From Trypanosoma brucei gambiense DAL972 (taxonomy: Eukaryota; Euglenozoa; Kinetoplastea; Trypanosomatida; Trypanosomatidae), in assembly GCF_000210295.1 (NCBI RefSeq), contig NC_026744.1:4354617-4418616 (forward strand): a DNA stretch of 64,000 bases, written 5' to 3'. The translations under genes and the position numbers were made by a program. Below, piece by piece: positions 21,111-30,728 of the stretch (the stretch's first letter is position 1; each line of letters starts with the position of its first letter). The notes below the pieces were generated by a model. It did not search any database. It was not told the origin of the DNA and worked only from the letters and a program-made list of their open reading frames with translations.

Positions 21111-22487
21111 CTACACCCACCTCCTCCCATTTTCGGATAGATCGTAATCCTCGGGCAACATTTCGTCCGCTCGGCGAACCACCATTCCATGCCTCAGTGA
21201 AACGATGTTGAGACGCGCGTCAAGAACACCGCTCACCAGGGTGTGACCCTTCAATGTGGCGCCATTGAGACCCTCCGATGCCGCTATCGCTTCCTCAACA
21301 GACGACATGCCAAGTAGTGCCGCACCAGTGAAAGATCCACTTCGGTCATCAATTGAAATGCGCACATCTACAACAGTGCCATACTCTGAAAAGCAAGCTC
21401 GCAGCTGATCGACCGTCAACCAATACGGCAGTCCATCTACTACCACATCAGGGATAAAAGACTGATGATGAGAGAATCCTCCATCCCCACCCTCGGCGGC
21501 ATCTGCGCCCTTAGACGGGTCCTCGACAACCTCCACGCCCACCTCCTCCAATACACGATCCACATCTGCACGCGTGTACACATTATACTCCGGCTCATGT
21601 AATGCAATGAAGGTAAGCTCTCTATAGTAGGCATAACAAACAGCCTGAAGGGCGTTATTCATTGAATCAACAGTCACAATAAAGTCCTGAACGTGGCTCA
21701 CACCGCCGGATCGTCTATCATCCCCAACCTGCTGTTCACGCACCAACACACATGAAACTTGACCGTAGCGCCCAAAGTACGTGTTCATTGTTTCCTCATT
21801 TAACTGGTATTCAGAAGTCATACGAACGTACAACTGGGTTAAAGCCGCAGGTGTAGTCACCACTGGTGGCCGCACGAGAAAAAGCCGGTCCAACTCCTCT
21901 GACCTCTCTGCCTGGCCCCCGGAAGTCGTCGGCGCCGCAGAGGTCAACGACGGCTCTATCCTCGAGTCGGCTTGTGTGTGCATATCCTTCCCAGCACTGT
22001 CGACCATTCCCACAGAGTCAACCGCCTTCACCACACCACTTTCTGATGCGTCTTCACTTGTACGCACCCTAGTTTCTAACTCACTTTCCTCGCGCTCCCG
22101 CTTACGACCGCTAATTGGCTTCGTTTCTTCGCTGCTAGACGCGTCAGGGGCACCGCTGCCACGGCCACTATCGTTGACGTTATCATTAACTGGCAGATCC
22201 CGTTCGATCCCCACATTGCTGACGGGTGGCGCCACGACCAACTCGGGGAAGGATAGGAACGAAAAAATGTTAGAGCAGATGCTTCCCGCCACGGGGGAAC
22301 CAAACCGGCGACTGAGGCAGAGCAAAATAAGTTTCGCGTGCTGTTTGGTGGCTGGACTCACTGATGAAAAGAAGAGTGGCACAAGAAAACAATTTTCCGC
22401 ATACACACGGTGTAGGTGCGGCACCAAATGCAGTAAACGAGCCAAATGATAAGTTTGCAGGTCCCGAGTCCCCGCCGATGTGCTCAT
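21111..22487 (-). CDS. RRM-domain RNA-binding protein
   Basis: It has 458 residues from the ATG at 22487, the first in the frame (farther upstream the frame has only GTG). A clear RRM lies at about residues 346-425, with RNP2 VVVDGLPYW and an RNP1-like segment GSFTGAALLG. A second, degenerate RRM probably precedes it (QLYVRMTSEYQLNEETMNTY... up to the AVCYAYYREL region). The N-terminal third begins with a hydrophobic/basic stretch followed by a Ser/Asp/Glu-rich linker with a KRERE cluster that could serve nuclear import. The protein ends shortly after the RRM (LSENGRRWV). The family binds RNA; target and compartment are unknown. Confidence 0.85.
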   Translation of the reverse strand: MSTSAGTRDLQTYHLARLLHLVPHLHRVYAENCFLVPLFFSSVSPATKQHAKLILLCLSRRFGSPVAGSICSNIFSFLSFPELVVAPPVSNVGIERDLPVNDNVNDSGRGSGAPDASSSEETKPISGRKREREESELETRVRTSEDASESGVVKAVDSVGMVDSAGKDMHTQADSRIEPSLTSAAPTTSGGQAERSEELDRLFLVRPPVVTTPAALTQLYVRMTSEYQLNEETMNTYFGRYGQVSCVLVREQQVGDDRRSGGVSHVQDFIVTVDSMNNALQAVCYAYYRELTFIALHEPEYNVYTRADVDRVLEEVGVEVVEDPSKGADAAEGGDGGFSHHQSFIPDVVVDGLPYWLTVDQLRACFSEYGTVVDVRISIDDRSGSFTGAALLGMSSVEEAIAASEGLNGATLKGHTLVSGVLDARLNIVSLRHGMVVRRADEMLPEDYDLSENGRRWV

Positions 22488-22916
22488 GCCTACTGTTCCC
22501 CTCCCCCACAAGTTTTTTCCCTTGTTTTCAAAGGAACGTCTCCTCCGCCTGGTCACGTTCCACTGCCTTTCTCTTTTCTTCTCTTTTTTTTTTTTTGATT
22601 GGGCTGGAGCAACCACAGTCCCCTTTGCGGTATTTGTACCCCAACCGCAACGAAATTGCCCTTGCACAGGTGTTTAGAGTCACAACAATTGAGAGAGGTG
22701 AGAGAAGGTCGATGTTCAATATGAATCCTTTGAAATCGCACAGACATAACACATATGAAAAAAAAAAAACATGACTCGAAACACTTGAAGGATAAACGGC
22801 CCAGAGTTGAGAGCCACAAAGAAAGTGATACTCCGAACAACACACTGCGCCCTGCCAGCACAGATACCTCACTCACTTCTAATTCTCCAGTAGCACCGCC
22901 CCCGTTTCCTCCTCTA
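22488..22916. other. Intergenic region
   Basis: No coding potential. A minus-strand CT-rich tract near 22688-22712 could direct trans-splicing of the RRM protein gene, which would leave a 5' UTR of roughly 150-200 nt. Confidence 0.45.
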
Positions 22917-23801
22917 TTATCCTTCCTTTAGGGGATGTGGGTCCGTCACACTATTCTTTGAGCCGTTAATTTTTGCCGCAGCGACAGACGGCTTAAGGAT
23001 TGCTGCACGTAGCGCAGCACTTCGCAAAGCGAACTCGTTTACCGCACCCGTAAGGAGTAACGAAGAGATTGAATAACTCCCACTCTGTACAAATGTTATA
23101 ATTCCATTCTCATCACTAAGCACTACCGTAAGCAGCCCATCCACCACACTTTCTTCCGCTGCATTTGTATCCATTAGGAACCGCACCCCCGACGCACCTA
23201 ACTTATACACGCCAATTGTCACTGCTACTGGAATGGTGTGAAACCGCAAGCGTCGACTCTCTACCTCATCACCACTAGGGAGGCGTGAGCGCGGAAGCAG
23301 CATGTTGTGAATGGCGGCAACGACAGCGTGCAGTGCTGCTGCCCGAAGGCCGCCATCAGCGTTAAGGATGACCAACTCTACCTGCAGCACCCAGCAGGCT
23401 TCGCCATTAATAATGTTCAACTCTGTGAGATCCATGCAGGAGATGATGGTGGAGCGTACAAACCGGGCCACTTCACGCAAAGCGGCGGCGACTTGGTCCG
23501 TGCTGTGACTCTGAAAGAATGGGGCGGCCACATCAACAGTAAGGCGGCCCTCATCCGGCTGATCAGATGGAGGTGGTCCAAAAACGCCGCTGACAGTACA
23601 GTTCAGGCACGTACCGGTGTTGTCAGTATAAAGCGTAGAGGCAAGGAGGCCATCACCACCTTTTGAGTCGCGGAGAATATGTGGCTCACGAAGGGCATCC
23701 AACGGCCGACCATCCAATCGCTTATTTTGCACAAGGAACTGGTGGACGTGTTGTTGAAACGAGGCAAGTTCCACAGCACCGGTGGCGGGTGGAAGTGACA
23801 T
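22917..23801 (-). CDS. Exosome RNase PH-domain subunit (Rrp42/Rrp43/Rrp45 class)
   Basis: At 294 residues it matches the usual size of this family. The N-terminus has the signature NKRLDGRPLDALREPHIL (R-x-DGR...R). The second half has NADGGLRAAALHAVVAAIH, the DxDGxxxxAA motif of the Rrp42/43/45 branch, and a C-terminal helix (NEFALRSAALRAAILK). It should form part of the six-membered ring of the exosome core in nucleus and cytoplasm, which degrades and processes RNA; eukaryotic ring subunits are generally inactive. Trypanosomes have several such subunits (RRP41A/B, RRP45, EAP1, EAP2, EAP4); I cannot decide which one this is. Confidence 0.88.
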   Translation of the reverse strand: MSLPPATGAVELASFQQHVHQFLVQNKRLDGRPLDALREPHILRDSKGGDGLLASTLYTDNTGTCLNCTVSGVFGPPPSDQPDEGRLTVDVAAPFFQSHSTDQVAAALREVARFVRSTIISCMDLTELNIINGEACWVLQVELVILNADGGLRAAALHAVVAAIHNMLLPRSRLPSGDEVESRRLRFHTIPVAVTIGVYKLGASGVRFLMDTNAAEESVVDGLLTVVLSDENGIITFVQSGSYSISSLLLTGAVNEFALRSAALRAAILKPSVAAAKINGSKNSVTDPHPLKEG

Positions 23802-24416
23802 GTAACACGACTAGTGCCTCGAGGTTGCAACAGGTGGGGATTGGGGTAGAAGAAAATACTTTCCCGTCCAGAAGGGAAAAAAAAAACAAATGCAAAGAGA
23901 TATTTAAAAGGAAAAGGAAAAAAAGGAAAAAAAAGAAGGGTGAAATATGGTGAAACAACAGAGAGCAATAACAGCACAAAGACGAAACATAAATCCGCCG
24001 GAGAAGCAGCGCACAATGGTCTTATGTTTACAATTATATCTGAACATCTGAGGAAATGTCTAGCGCTACCCACGGGCCGGAAAAAAAAAAACCTCACCAC
24101 CCTTTCGGCAACGATTGTGCGGCCCGGTGCGGTGGTGTCGCATCCACGATATGCCCATTCAACGTGTGCAGAAAGAGAGATATTGTAATATATAGATATA
24201 TAAATGTGTTAATGAAGGAGCAAGAGAGAGAGAGAGAGAGGGGCGAGTAGACGGAAATATTTTCTATGCAATCCTGTTACCATTTAGGCGCGGTGTAACA
24301 CAGAAATACATACACACACGTGCAACCCTGCATAAATTCTCTTTGCTCCGTTCGTTAACAAGGCAAAACATAAAATCAAATACGTTTAGTATAAACACTT
24401 GGGAGCATGGACGCCG
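23802..24416. other. Intergenic region
   Basis: No coding potential. Purine-rich blocks on the plus strand at 23873-23940 and (AG)9 at 24223-24240 read as T/C tracts on the minus strand and may guide trans-splicing of the exosome gene. Candidate AGs lie close to its ATG. Confidence 0.5.
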
Positions 24417-26267
24417 TTACGCGTCCACTACGAGCTTCGTTCCGCACCCCGAACAAAACCGCTGGGACTCGAACGGTAGCTTCAAACCACATTCAAAACA
24501 GTAACGGATCCTAGGGGCACCCTCGGTGGATCCAACATCATGAGCTCCTTCAGCAGTAGTAGGGTGTGTTAAACTTGATACGGATAGTCTCTTATCTGTG
24601 GGGAGCCGCGCTGATGTCGCGCTCGGTGCCAGCGGTGTCTCCAATGAGGACCTTCCAGCTGCATCTAAAGCTGGTTCGGATTTGCGCGGGGGGTTTGAGG
24701 GCGCCATCACGGCTTGTTCGTGAAGTACTGGTTTAGCGGCAACGCCACGCGCCGTCAGCGGTTTTACCTCCTTTTTGACCACCTTCCCCGCAGCATTTGG
24801 TGTCGCGGAAGGTCTTGCGCTCTTCGGTGGAGCTTTGTGACGTTCAAGACACACACTTTCGTGCTTCTGAAGTCGATCTGCATTGAAAGTACGGTTGCAG
24901 AATCGGCATCGTGGCAACTCCTCCTTCTTGGCACCCAGATTTAGCCGAGACTGAACATTCTTGAAGTGGGAAACATTATTTAATTGTATTTTCTTCGCTG
25001 GTGCCGCTGGTGAAACTTCGTCATCACCACCCCTTGAGTCCACCGAAACCGACGTATTACCAGCGACTTCACTGCTTGCAGGGACTTCACTCCGTCGGAG
25101 ACTTACAGAAGTTCTGTCATTCTTTGATACCGTCGACCCCAAGCTACTCTTCAGAGAGTACCGCGCCCTACTTGTTTCGTCACGTGGAGGTGAACGAGCT
25201 CTTGGGGTTACAGCACCCACATCATCACATATCTTCAATCTTTCTATATCTTGATCGAGGTAATCGACTAGACTTCCAACTTGGGGACTAGAATGGGAAG
25301 CCTTTATCTCAACTCGATGACGGGCAACACTGACAGCCTCCAAGCCACTCTTTTCCTCTGTGGATGGCTGTTGCTCCTCCCCATTCGGTGCATTGTCAGG
25401 GTCACCAGATGGACGCGGTGTTTGACTGAGTGTTGTGGGGTCCAACAATCCGGGCTCACCTTCCTTTACCTCGTCACCCACATCTGCAACGGCATCGATT
25501 TCTTCTTCCTTGTCTTGCGGGAACGCTTTCGGGATCAGCTTTTCTTTCCGTCTTGCAGTTGCTGGCTCGGCAGCAAGGCGGCGAGTCTTGTTTGGTGTAG
25601 CCGACTTTGCAACTGCTCGGCCAACAGGTCTCGACGCACTCGCGCTCCCCGGCTTGCAGCTGCGCTGATGGACCTCCAAGCGGTCAGGCAGGAACGTGCG
25701 GCCACATGTTTCGCATTTCAGTAGCATGTTCTTGTTGAAATGTTCAATCTGCAGCTCATTGAATCGATCTAGCTCACGGCCTGCGAGTTCCGTACCTTTG
25801 TCAGCTCCCTTACCGATGGATTGCTCCACAGCAGGCATAGCCTTTAGGTTTTCTTCATGGCTTTTCGGACTCATGGGCCGAGGCCCACGCTTTAAAGGAT
25901 CCATGCGCTCCCATTCAATGAGTTTCTTCACGTAACACTGTGGTTGATGGATGGGAAGGCTCACACGGCTAAACTGTTGCCCACACAAGTAACAGAAGAG
26001 AAACTGTGGACGAGAGCCGGGTCCAGCCTTGCGCGCCGCTGCAACCTTACGTGGCGTTTTGTTGCTATGAATCTCGTCTTCAAGTAAGCTGTACAAACCT
26101 CGTGTCACAATTGGTGTGGCTCTCGCTCCGCCGCTGTCCCGCCCGGCGTGACTGTTAGCCTCCGTAGCAGTTTGAGGAGCCTGCGTTCTCCTTACTGAAG
26201 ACGTATGCAACCTTACCCGTGCCTTTGTGGAATTGTCATCACATGGGTCGCGGTGCTGAGAGCTCAT
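24417..26267 (-). CDS. Zinc-finger protein with three C2HC fingers and a C-terminal zinc ribbon
   Basis: It has 616 residues from the ATG at 26267. Three fingers of identical spacing C-x2-C-x11-H-x3-C occur: YLCGQQFSRVSLPIHQPQC near residue 95, CETCGRTFLPDRLEVHQRSC near 190, and CRFCNRTFNADRLQKHESVC near 460. This is the zf-C2HC type of the ZC2HC1/ZNF474 group. The last 30 residues form a double-Cys zinc ribbon (CFECG...CSGCG). The linkers are long, basic and rich in Ser, Pro and Ala, likely disordered. zf-C2HC proteins are common in flagellated eukaryotes, so a ciliary or cytoskeletal role is possible, but that is inference. An in-frame TTG upstream is ignored: the predicted acceptor lies between it and the ATG. 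Confidence 0.85.
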   Translation of the reverse strand: MSSQHRDPCDDNSTKARVRLHTSSVRRTQAPQTATEANSHAGRDSGGARATPIVTRGLYSLLEDEIHSNKTPRKVAAARKAGPGSRPQFLFCYLCGQQFSRVSLPIHQPQCYVKKLIEWERMDPLKRGPRPMSPKSHEENLKAMPAVEQSIGKGADKGTELAGRELDRFNELQIEHFNKNMLLKCETCGRTFLPDRLEVHQRSCKPGSASASRPVGRAVAKSATPNKTRRLAAEPATARRKEKLIPKAFPQDKEEEIDAVADVGDEVKEGEPGLLDPTTLSQTPRPSGDPDNAPNGEEQQPSTEEKSGLEAVSVARHRVEIKASHSSPQVGSLVDYLDQDIERLKICDDVGAVTPRARSPPRDETSRARYSLKSSLGSTVSKNDRTSVSLRRSEVPASSEVAGNTSVSVDSRGGDDEVSPAAPAKKIQLNNVSHFKNVQSRLNLGAKKEELPRCRFCNRTFNADRLQKHESVCLERHKAPPKSARPSATPNAAGKVVKKEVKPLTARGVAAKPVLHEQAVMAPSNPPRKSEPALDAAGRSSLETPLAPSATSARLPTDKRLSVSSLTHPTTAEGAHDVGSTEGAPRIRYCFECGLKLPFESQRFCSGCGTKLVVDA

Positions 26268-27576
26268 TCGTAGCACCGGTATACTAACTTTGCTATTAAA
26301 CGTAAAACAAAAAAAGATAATGAACAAAAATAATGATCACTGTGTTAGCAGATTAGAAAAAAGAGAAAGTGGATATTGAAATACAATACCCCCATTTCCT
26401 TTAACTCTCTCTTCCTTCTCCGCATACTATCCACAATAATGCTCATAAGCGGATTTATTCAGCTCCGCACGTACGGGGAAGGAGGTGGAACGATTACGTA
26501 CACCTCCCCGCACTCTTACAAAATCTTTCCCCTCTTTATTACCGCAGGTTCATTATCTGAAACGGCAACCCTTCCGTCAGCACCCACAACACTTCCCCCC
26601 CCCCCGCCTCGCCTCGCCATTCCTCCTCCTCCTTTCCCTTCATAAGCACATACAAGCAGATATGCATTTGCACATATATAAATAATTAAGTACTTCATCA
26701 CATAGGGATGAGAAGGAATAAGCAGAAAAATGAGGGCAAATAATCAGGGAATGAGCAGCCACTTATCATTTTAGCTCCATCACACTTTCCTGCGTAATGC
26801 GAAGGGAGAAGACCGCCGTGGATCCGCACGGAGACGATACAAGCAGTGAAACAGAAATAATTATAACAACAACAACAATAATAATAACAATAATATCGAT
26901 CAGCATGGGGGGAGGTAATACGCGAAACGATAAACGGTTTACTCAAAACAATTATGACAATAATAACAAAAAGGGTAAAATTTTTTTTTAAAAAAAAGGT
27001 GACAAATACGAGGAGAGAATCAGAGGAAAAGGGGAATCACGAGACAAATACGAGGCCGACTGGCTTCCCTCAATATCATGCGCCCCCGTCATTTCAAAAA
27101 ATTGGTTTTCCCTCTGGCGCCATCTCTTCTTTTTTTTTACGTTTTTTTTTCAATTATGGAAAAATCGATGTGTACACCCATCGCTTCTTTCCTTTTCATT
27201 CCTTCTTATTTGGCTCCCCCCTCCTCCTCCTTTTCTTTCGTACAACACTTCGTAGCGCACGCATACATACACAAAAAAAAACATGTACGACCGCACAATA
27301 AAAGAAAGATATATTTAATTTAGACTTTTAAATCTCATGCTGCGTTCCCACATCCCTCCGTCAAAAGTTTTCCCATTGGCATCGCATCCGCTACATGAGA
27401 TTCGTGCTTTAGTATCCACGCACACCTTTTTACTCAACCCCCAAATGAATTAACATTTTTATTTTTTAAAAAAAAAAAGAGGACAGAAAAGGTAAGATAA
27501 AAGATGGAAAGAAAAGAAAAGAAAAAAAATACAAACAGTTAAATAAAACGTCAAAACGATGCCCCAATCCAAAGAC
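26268..27576. other. Intergenic region
   Basis: AT-rich with homopolymers and (AAC/AAT)n-like patches near 26850-26900. No convincing gene on either strand. Its right part holds the 3' UTR of the 83-residue protein gene. Confidence 0.55.
26292..26330 (-). promoter_or_regulatory. Putative splice acceptor of the C2HC gene
   Basis: The minus strand reads as a T-rich tract (CTTTTTTTGTTTTACG) followed by TTTAATAG, with the AG at 26294-26293. This leaves a 25-nt 5' UTR. Confidence 0.55.
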
Positions 27577-27828
27577 TTACTTCGCCTTCCTCGCAAGAGA
27601 CTTGGGAACATATGGTGTGGCACCACCCATCATTACAACTTCCATTTCCTCATCACTGAAGGCTCGGGGACGGAAGTGGGCCGGCAAGTCATTTATTGAG
27701 TCCAAAATGCTACTGGTGCTGCCGCTGCTGCTGCTGCTTGGTGACGTGCCGCTACCGCCCATCTTGAGGCGGGCGTAAGTGAAGCGAATAAGTGGGTTGC
27801 GTCGACACAAATGCGTGGGGAGAAACAT
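27577..27828 (-). CDS. Small conserved-looking protein, possibly mitochondrial
   Basis: It has 83 residues from a true ATG. Residues 1-22 (MFLPTHLCRRNPLIRFTYARLK) contain four Arg, one Lys and no acid, like a mitochondrial presequence. A Ser/Gly-rich linker follows, then a compact C-terminal part (DLPAHFRPRAFSDEEMEVVMMGG... ending KSLARKAK). An alternative start is the Met at 27762 (MGGSG). I do not recognise it. A strong minus-strand pyrimidine tract (27840-27880) immediately precedes it, so a real gene is likely; the predicted 5' UTR is only 1-4 nt. Confidence 0.7.
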   Translation of the reverse strand: MFLPTHLCRRNPLIRFTYARLKMGGSGTSPSSSSSGSTSSILDSINDLPAHFRPRAFSDEEMEVVMMGGATPYVPKSLARKAK

Positions 27829-27882
27829 ACTTCTTCAGTTGAAATAAAAATAGAGAAAGAAAAAAGAAAAGAAAAGACTCTA
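27829..27882 (-). promoter_or_regulatory. Pyrimidine tract and tandem acceptor of the 83-residue protein gene
   Basis: A minus-strand run of T and C is followed by CAACTGAAGAAGT directly before the ATG. The two AGs (27834-27833 and 27831-27830) form a tandem acceptor 4 nt and 1 nt from the start codon. Confidence 0.5.
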
Positions 27883-28168
27883 CACCTTCTGGTTTCTTCT
27901 TATGCCTTTGATTTTTGGCTTCGGTGTCGGTTGCTGCTGTTAGAATTTTTCGCACCGGGCACTCACCAAAAAGAACTGGATATGCTTCGCTTTGCTTTGA
28001 AGTAAAAAGAAAAAACAAACAAACATAATACGAAGACGACAGCGGACACACAAATGCACATTGACATATATATGTATTATATAAGCCACATTGCTCTGCT
28101 TGCTTGAAAGACCACAAATATCTTACGAACGGTAACAACCACTGGGACCGCAAGAGCAGCCGGAGAGG

Positions 28169-28260
<92 letters not shown>

Positions 28261-28333
28261 CGCACGTGCTGAGTTGTATAGCCTTCAAATTCCAACAAAA
28301 CTGGAGATGAAACAAAATGTCGGCCTGCGCCGC
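27883..28333. other. Intergenic region holding the (CA)44 tract
   Basis: No gene seen. It should contain the 3' UTR of the 607-residue protein gene on the right. Confidence 0.5.
28171..28258. repeat. (CA)44 microsatellite
   Basis: 88 bp of perfect CA dinucleotide on the plus strand, (TG)44 on the transcribed-sense strand, between the 83-residue protein gene and the 607-residue protein gene. Its length suggests high instability. Confidence 0.97.
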
Positions 28334-30157
28334 TTAAATTTCCACCGCAGCATAACCAACAACTGTCGCAGCCCAAGGGTCGACGTCAATGATGCCAGCG
28401 TCAACATGAAGTGCCTTCTTGCCGCCAAGGCACCGCTGAATAGCGCTAAGTCCATCCACCAGAGACCGAAATTCTCCATCAAATGACAGTTGCAAAAGGA
28501 CCAACTGGGACAGTTGAGTGACTGATTCCCGTAGACCGAAACCTTTACCATCGCGGAGCGAACCCATCAGTAAATCCACATCAGCTTCGTTATCGATAAC
28601 AAAAATACAAACCACAGGTAAGCCACCTTCCCCACGGTTTTCACCCAACACATGAACGGCACACTGCGGGAACAGGGCGCCAAGCCACTGCACGAGCCCA
28701 GCGAGAAGTAACTGAGAGCCACTGCCCCGTCGTCCACCTCTCGCAACCGACCCTCCACCCAACAGCATGACATTTCCATCACCGCTAATTCGCCTCTCGG
28801 ATATAAGTGAGAGTACAACAGAACCAACAGCTTCAAGGGACGCGGCATGGCGCCAGGCGGATGGGCACCGCGTTGACTGCAGTGATCCCAAGTCCCGCCC
28901 CTCAAGAGCAAAAGCAAGCACGCTGTGCATGAAAGGAAGTGATGCTGTCACTGCTCGTTCCGTCGGGCCGTGAAGTGCCTTGCAGGGAAAGCAGCTATTA
29001 ACTGCCGCTGCCGCTGCAACAAATGGTAACGATAATGCGGCTAACTCGGTGGAAGCAAATACGTCAACACGCCTTGCGTGCGGATAAAGGTGCGCAACAG
29101 ATCCATCAGTGCACACAGTAGAAACGCCAATATTTGTTGTCAGTGGTGCTGCGGAGAGGACCGCATCAACAAACTGCTGTTCTTCACGTGAGAGCGTGGT
29201 GTCCGGTTGTGATGGACCACAAAGTGGGCTCTGTTCGCCACACATTACCGTATCCTTCTGAAGCAGAAGTGCAACGTGGAGATCACAGTCCCACGAATGC
29301 TCCGCAGCTTCATGTGGATGTTGAAGAACGAATACAGAACAAAGGCACTTCTGAACGTGCAGCGGAAGGCAGTCAGCCCACAGATTCAGTAGCTTCAGTA
29401 GCCTGTCCTGCTCCAGTGTGCATAGTAAGCAGCCCGTTGCGTCCGGCTGGCTATCCAAAAAACGAAACCTTCCCCCAACAGGAACCGATTTTGACGCCGT
29501 CCCCCGGTTCACGTCCTTTGGGTCATGTGTGTGATGAAAATGGAACTCCACCTCCCTCATAAGATGCAATTTAATAGGTGCGGAAAAGGGTTCCAGAAAA
29601 TTCAATGATAGCCGTGGCAATGGCCTGCATCCTGTAGAATCAACACGTACTCCACCAAGTTCTTCCGATCCGGCAAAACCCTCACCACCAATCGGGGATA
29701 CATGGGGAAGTGACTCCAAAGCATGGCGCAGATTTCCCGCTTTAATGTCCGGTGCAACAGCCGGCACTACACTCATCCATGGACAACGGGTACAAGGGGA
29801 GACTGACATGTGGTGAGCGCAAGGAGGAGGGGAGGGACGCGTCCACAACAGTCCCCTCTTCATACAATTAGCGCGAATTAGCCAACAATGCTGAGGTTTT
29901 GGCAGCCTTCGCTCCTCCACGATCATATTAAAAAAACGGGCGGGAGCTCGAATGACATCACCGGGAGCCAAACCATGAAAGACGACACGTCGCTGTTGTC
30001 GCATCTCTGGCTTACGACTTGAGAGACAGACAAGTGACTCGCACCCAGCGGGCACCATCCGCTTCCCAACAATGAATACGTGTGATTTCACCGTGCCTCC
30101 TGATCGTCCCTTCATTGGTGGTTTCTCTAACATATTGCGCAGCTTCCGCGTGAGCAT
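28334..30157 (-). CDS. Unrecognised 607-residue protein
   Basis: The start is the ATG at 30157 (MLTRKLRNMLEKPPM); the frame extends upstream without support. No family recognised. The N-terminus is basic and might be a mitochondrial presequence. A Cys/His-containing stretch lies around residues 120-145 (CWLIRANC...CAHHMSVSPCTRCPW). The second half is richer in hydrophobic strands and helices and includes a Gly-rich loop (MLLGGGSVARGGRRGSG) and FVIDNEADVDLLMGSL; it ends DPWAATVVGYAAVEI. Length, regular codon use and strong splicing signals support a genuine gene. Confidence 0.75.
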   Translation of the reverse strand: MLTRKLRNMLEKPPMKGRSGGTVKSHVFIVGKRMVPAGCESLVCLSSRKPEMRQQRRVVFHGLAPGDVIRAPARFFNMIVEERRLPKPQHCWLIRANCMKRGLLWTRPSPPPCAHHMSVSPCTRCPWMSVVPAVAPDIKAGNLRHALESLPHVSPIGGEGFAGSEELGGVRVDSTGCRPLPRLSLNFLEPFSAPIKLHLMREVEFHFHHTHDPKDVNRGTASKSVPVGGRFRFLDSQPDATGCLLCTLEQDRLLKLLNLWADCLPLHVQKCLCSVFVLQHPHEAAEHSWDCDLHVALLLQKDTVMCGEQSPLCGPSQPDTTLSREEQQFVDAVLSAAPLTTNIGVSTVCTDGSVAHLYPHARRVDVFASTELAALSLPFVAAAAAVNSCFPCKALHGPTERAVTASLPFMHSVLAFALEGRDLGSLQSTRCPSAWRHAASLEAVGSVVLSLISERRISGDGNVMLLGGGSVARGGRRGSGSQLLLAGLVQWLGALFPQCAVHVLGENRGEGGLPVVCIFVIDNEADVDLLMGSLRDGKGFGLRESVTQLSQLVLLQLSFDGEFRSLVDGLSAIQRCLGGKKALHVDAGIIDVDPWAATVVGYAAVEI

Positions 30158-30258
30158 CTCGCCACCGCTAAAAACGCATAAAGTTGTCCAGTGTGCATTA
30201 AAAACAATAAAAAGAAAAAGAAGATCCAAAAGAAGGTCAGAGGGGGGAGGGAAAAGCT
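30158..30258 (-). promoter_or_regulatory. Pyrimidine tract and acceptor of the 607-residue protein gene
   Basis: The minus strand reads as a strong CT-rich tract (about 30205-30258) followed by GCGTTTTTAG with the AG at 30169-30168. This gives a 10-nt 5' UTR, making the ATG at 30157 the first in the mRNA. Confidence 0.55.
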
Positions 30259-30728
30259 GAATCGGAAGCGAAATTAGAAAATGAACACCGAAGAACCAAC
30301 GTAATAACCGGGCCTATTTGTGTCACTTAATACCACTCATAACTCACGCAAAGAATACGAGAGCGATATGTGTATAAATAAATATTTATGTATGTGTGTG
30401 TCTGTCCGTTTTTTTTTTCACATATATATACCGTTATTGTAGCTTAATGTTGTAAAGGAAACATTATCGTCACTCGCACGTAAAAACGAAGGACTTACAC
30501 CCCACGTTGTCCATGAAACGAAATGAACAACAGCAATAATAACGATAACAACAAGACAACGATAACAGGGGCTAAAGAGTTAGGGAAAAAAATCTTAAGG
30601 TGAGAGTGGTATTTCATCTTTTTTTTTTCTTCGCCCTGCGGCTGCAGAGGAGAGAGTTAACGAATATGCGGTATGCAGCGGCAAGAAAGAAAAAAAAAAG
30701 AGAAAATAGAGAACAAATAAAGCGCCTG
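30259..30728. other. Intergenic region
   Basis: AT-rich, no coding potential. It should hold the 3' UTR of the MFS transporter gene. Confidence 0.5.

Noticed and set aside
22488..22667. 60-residue N-terminal extension of the RRM protein
   Set aside because: It begins only with GTG; the first ATG in frame is at 22487.
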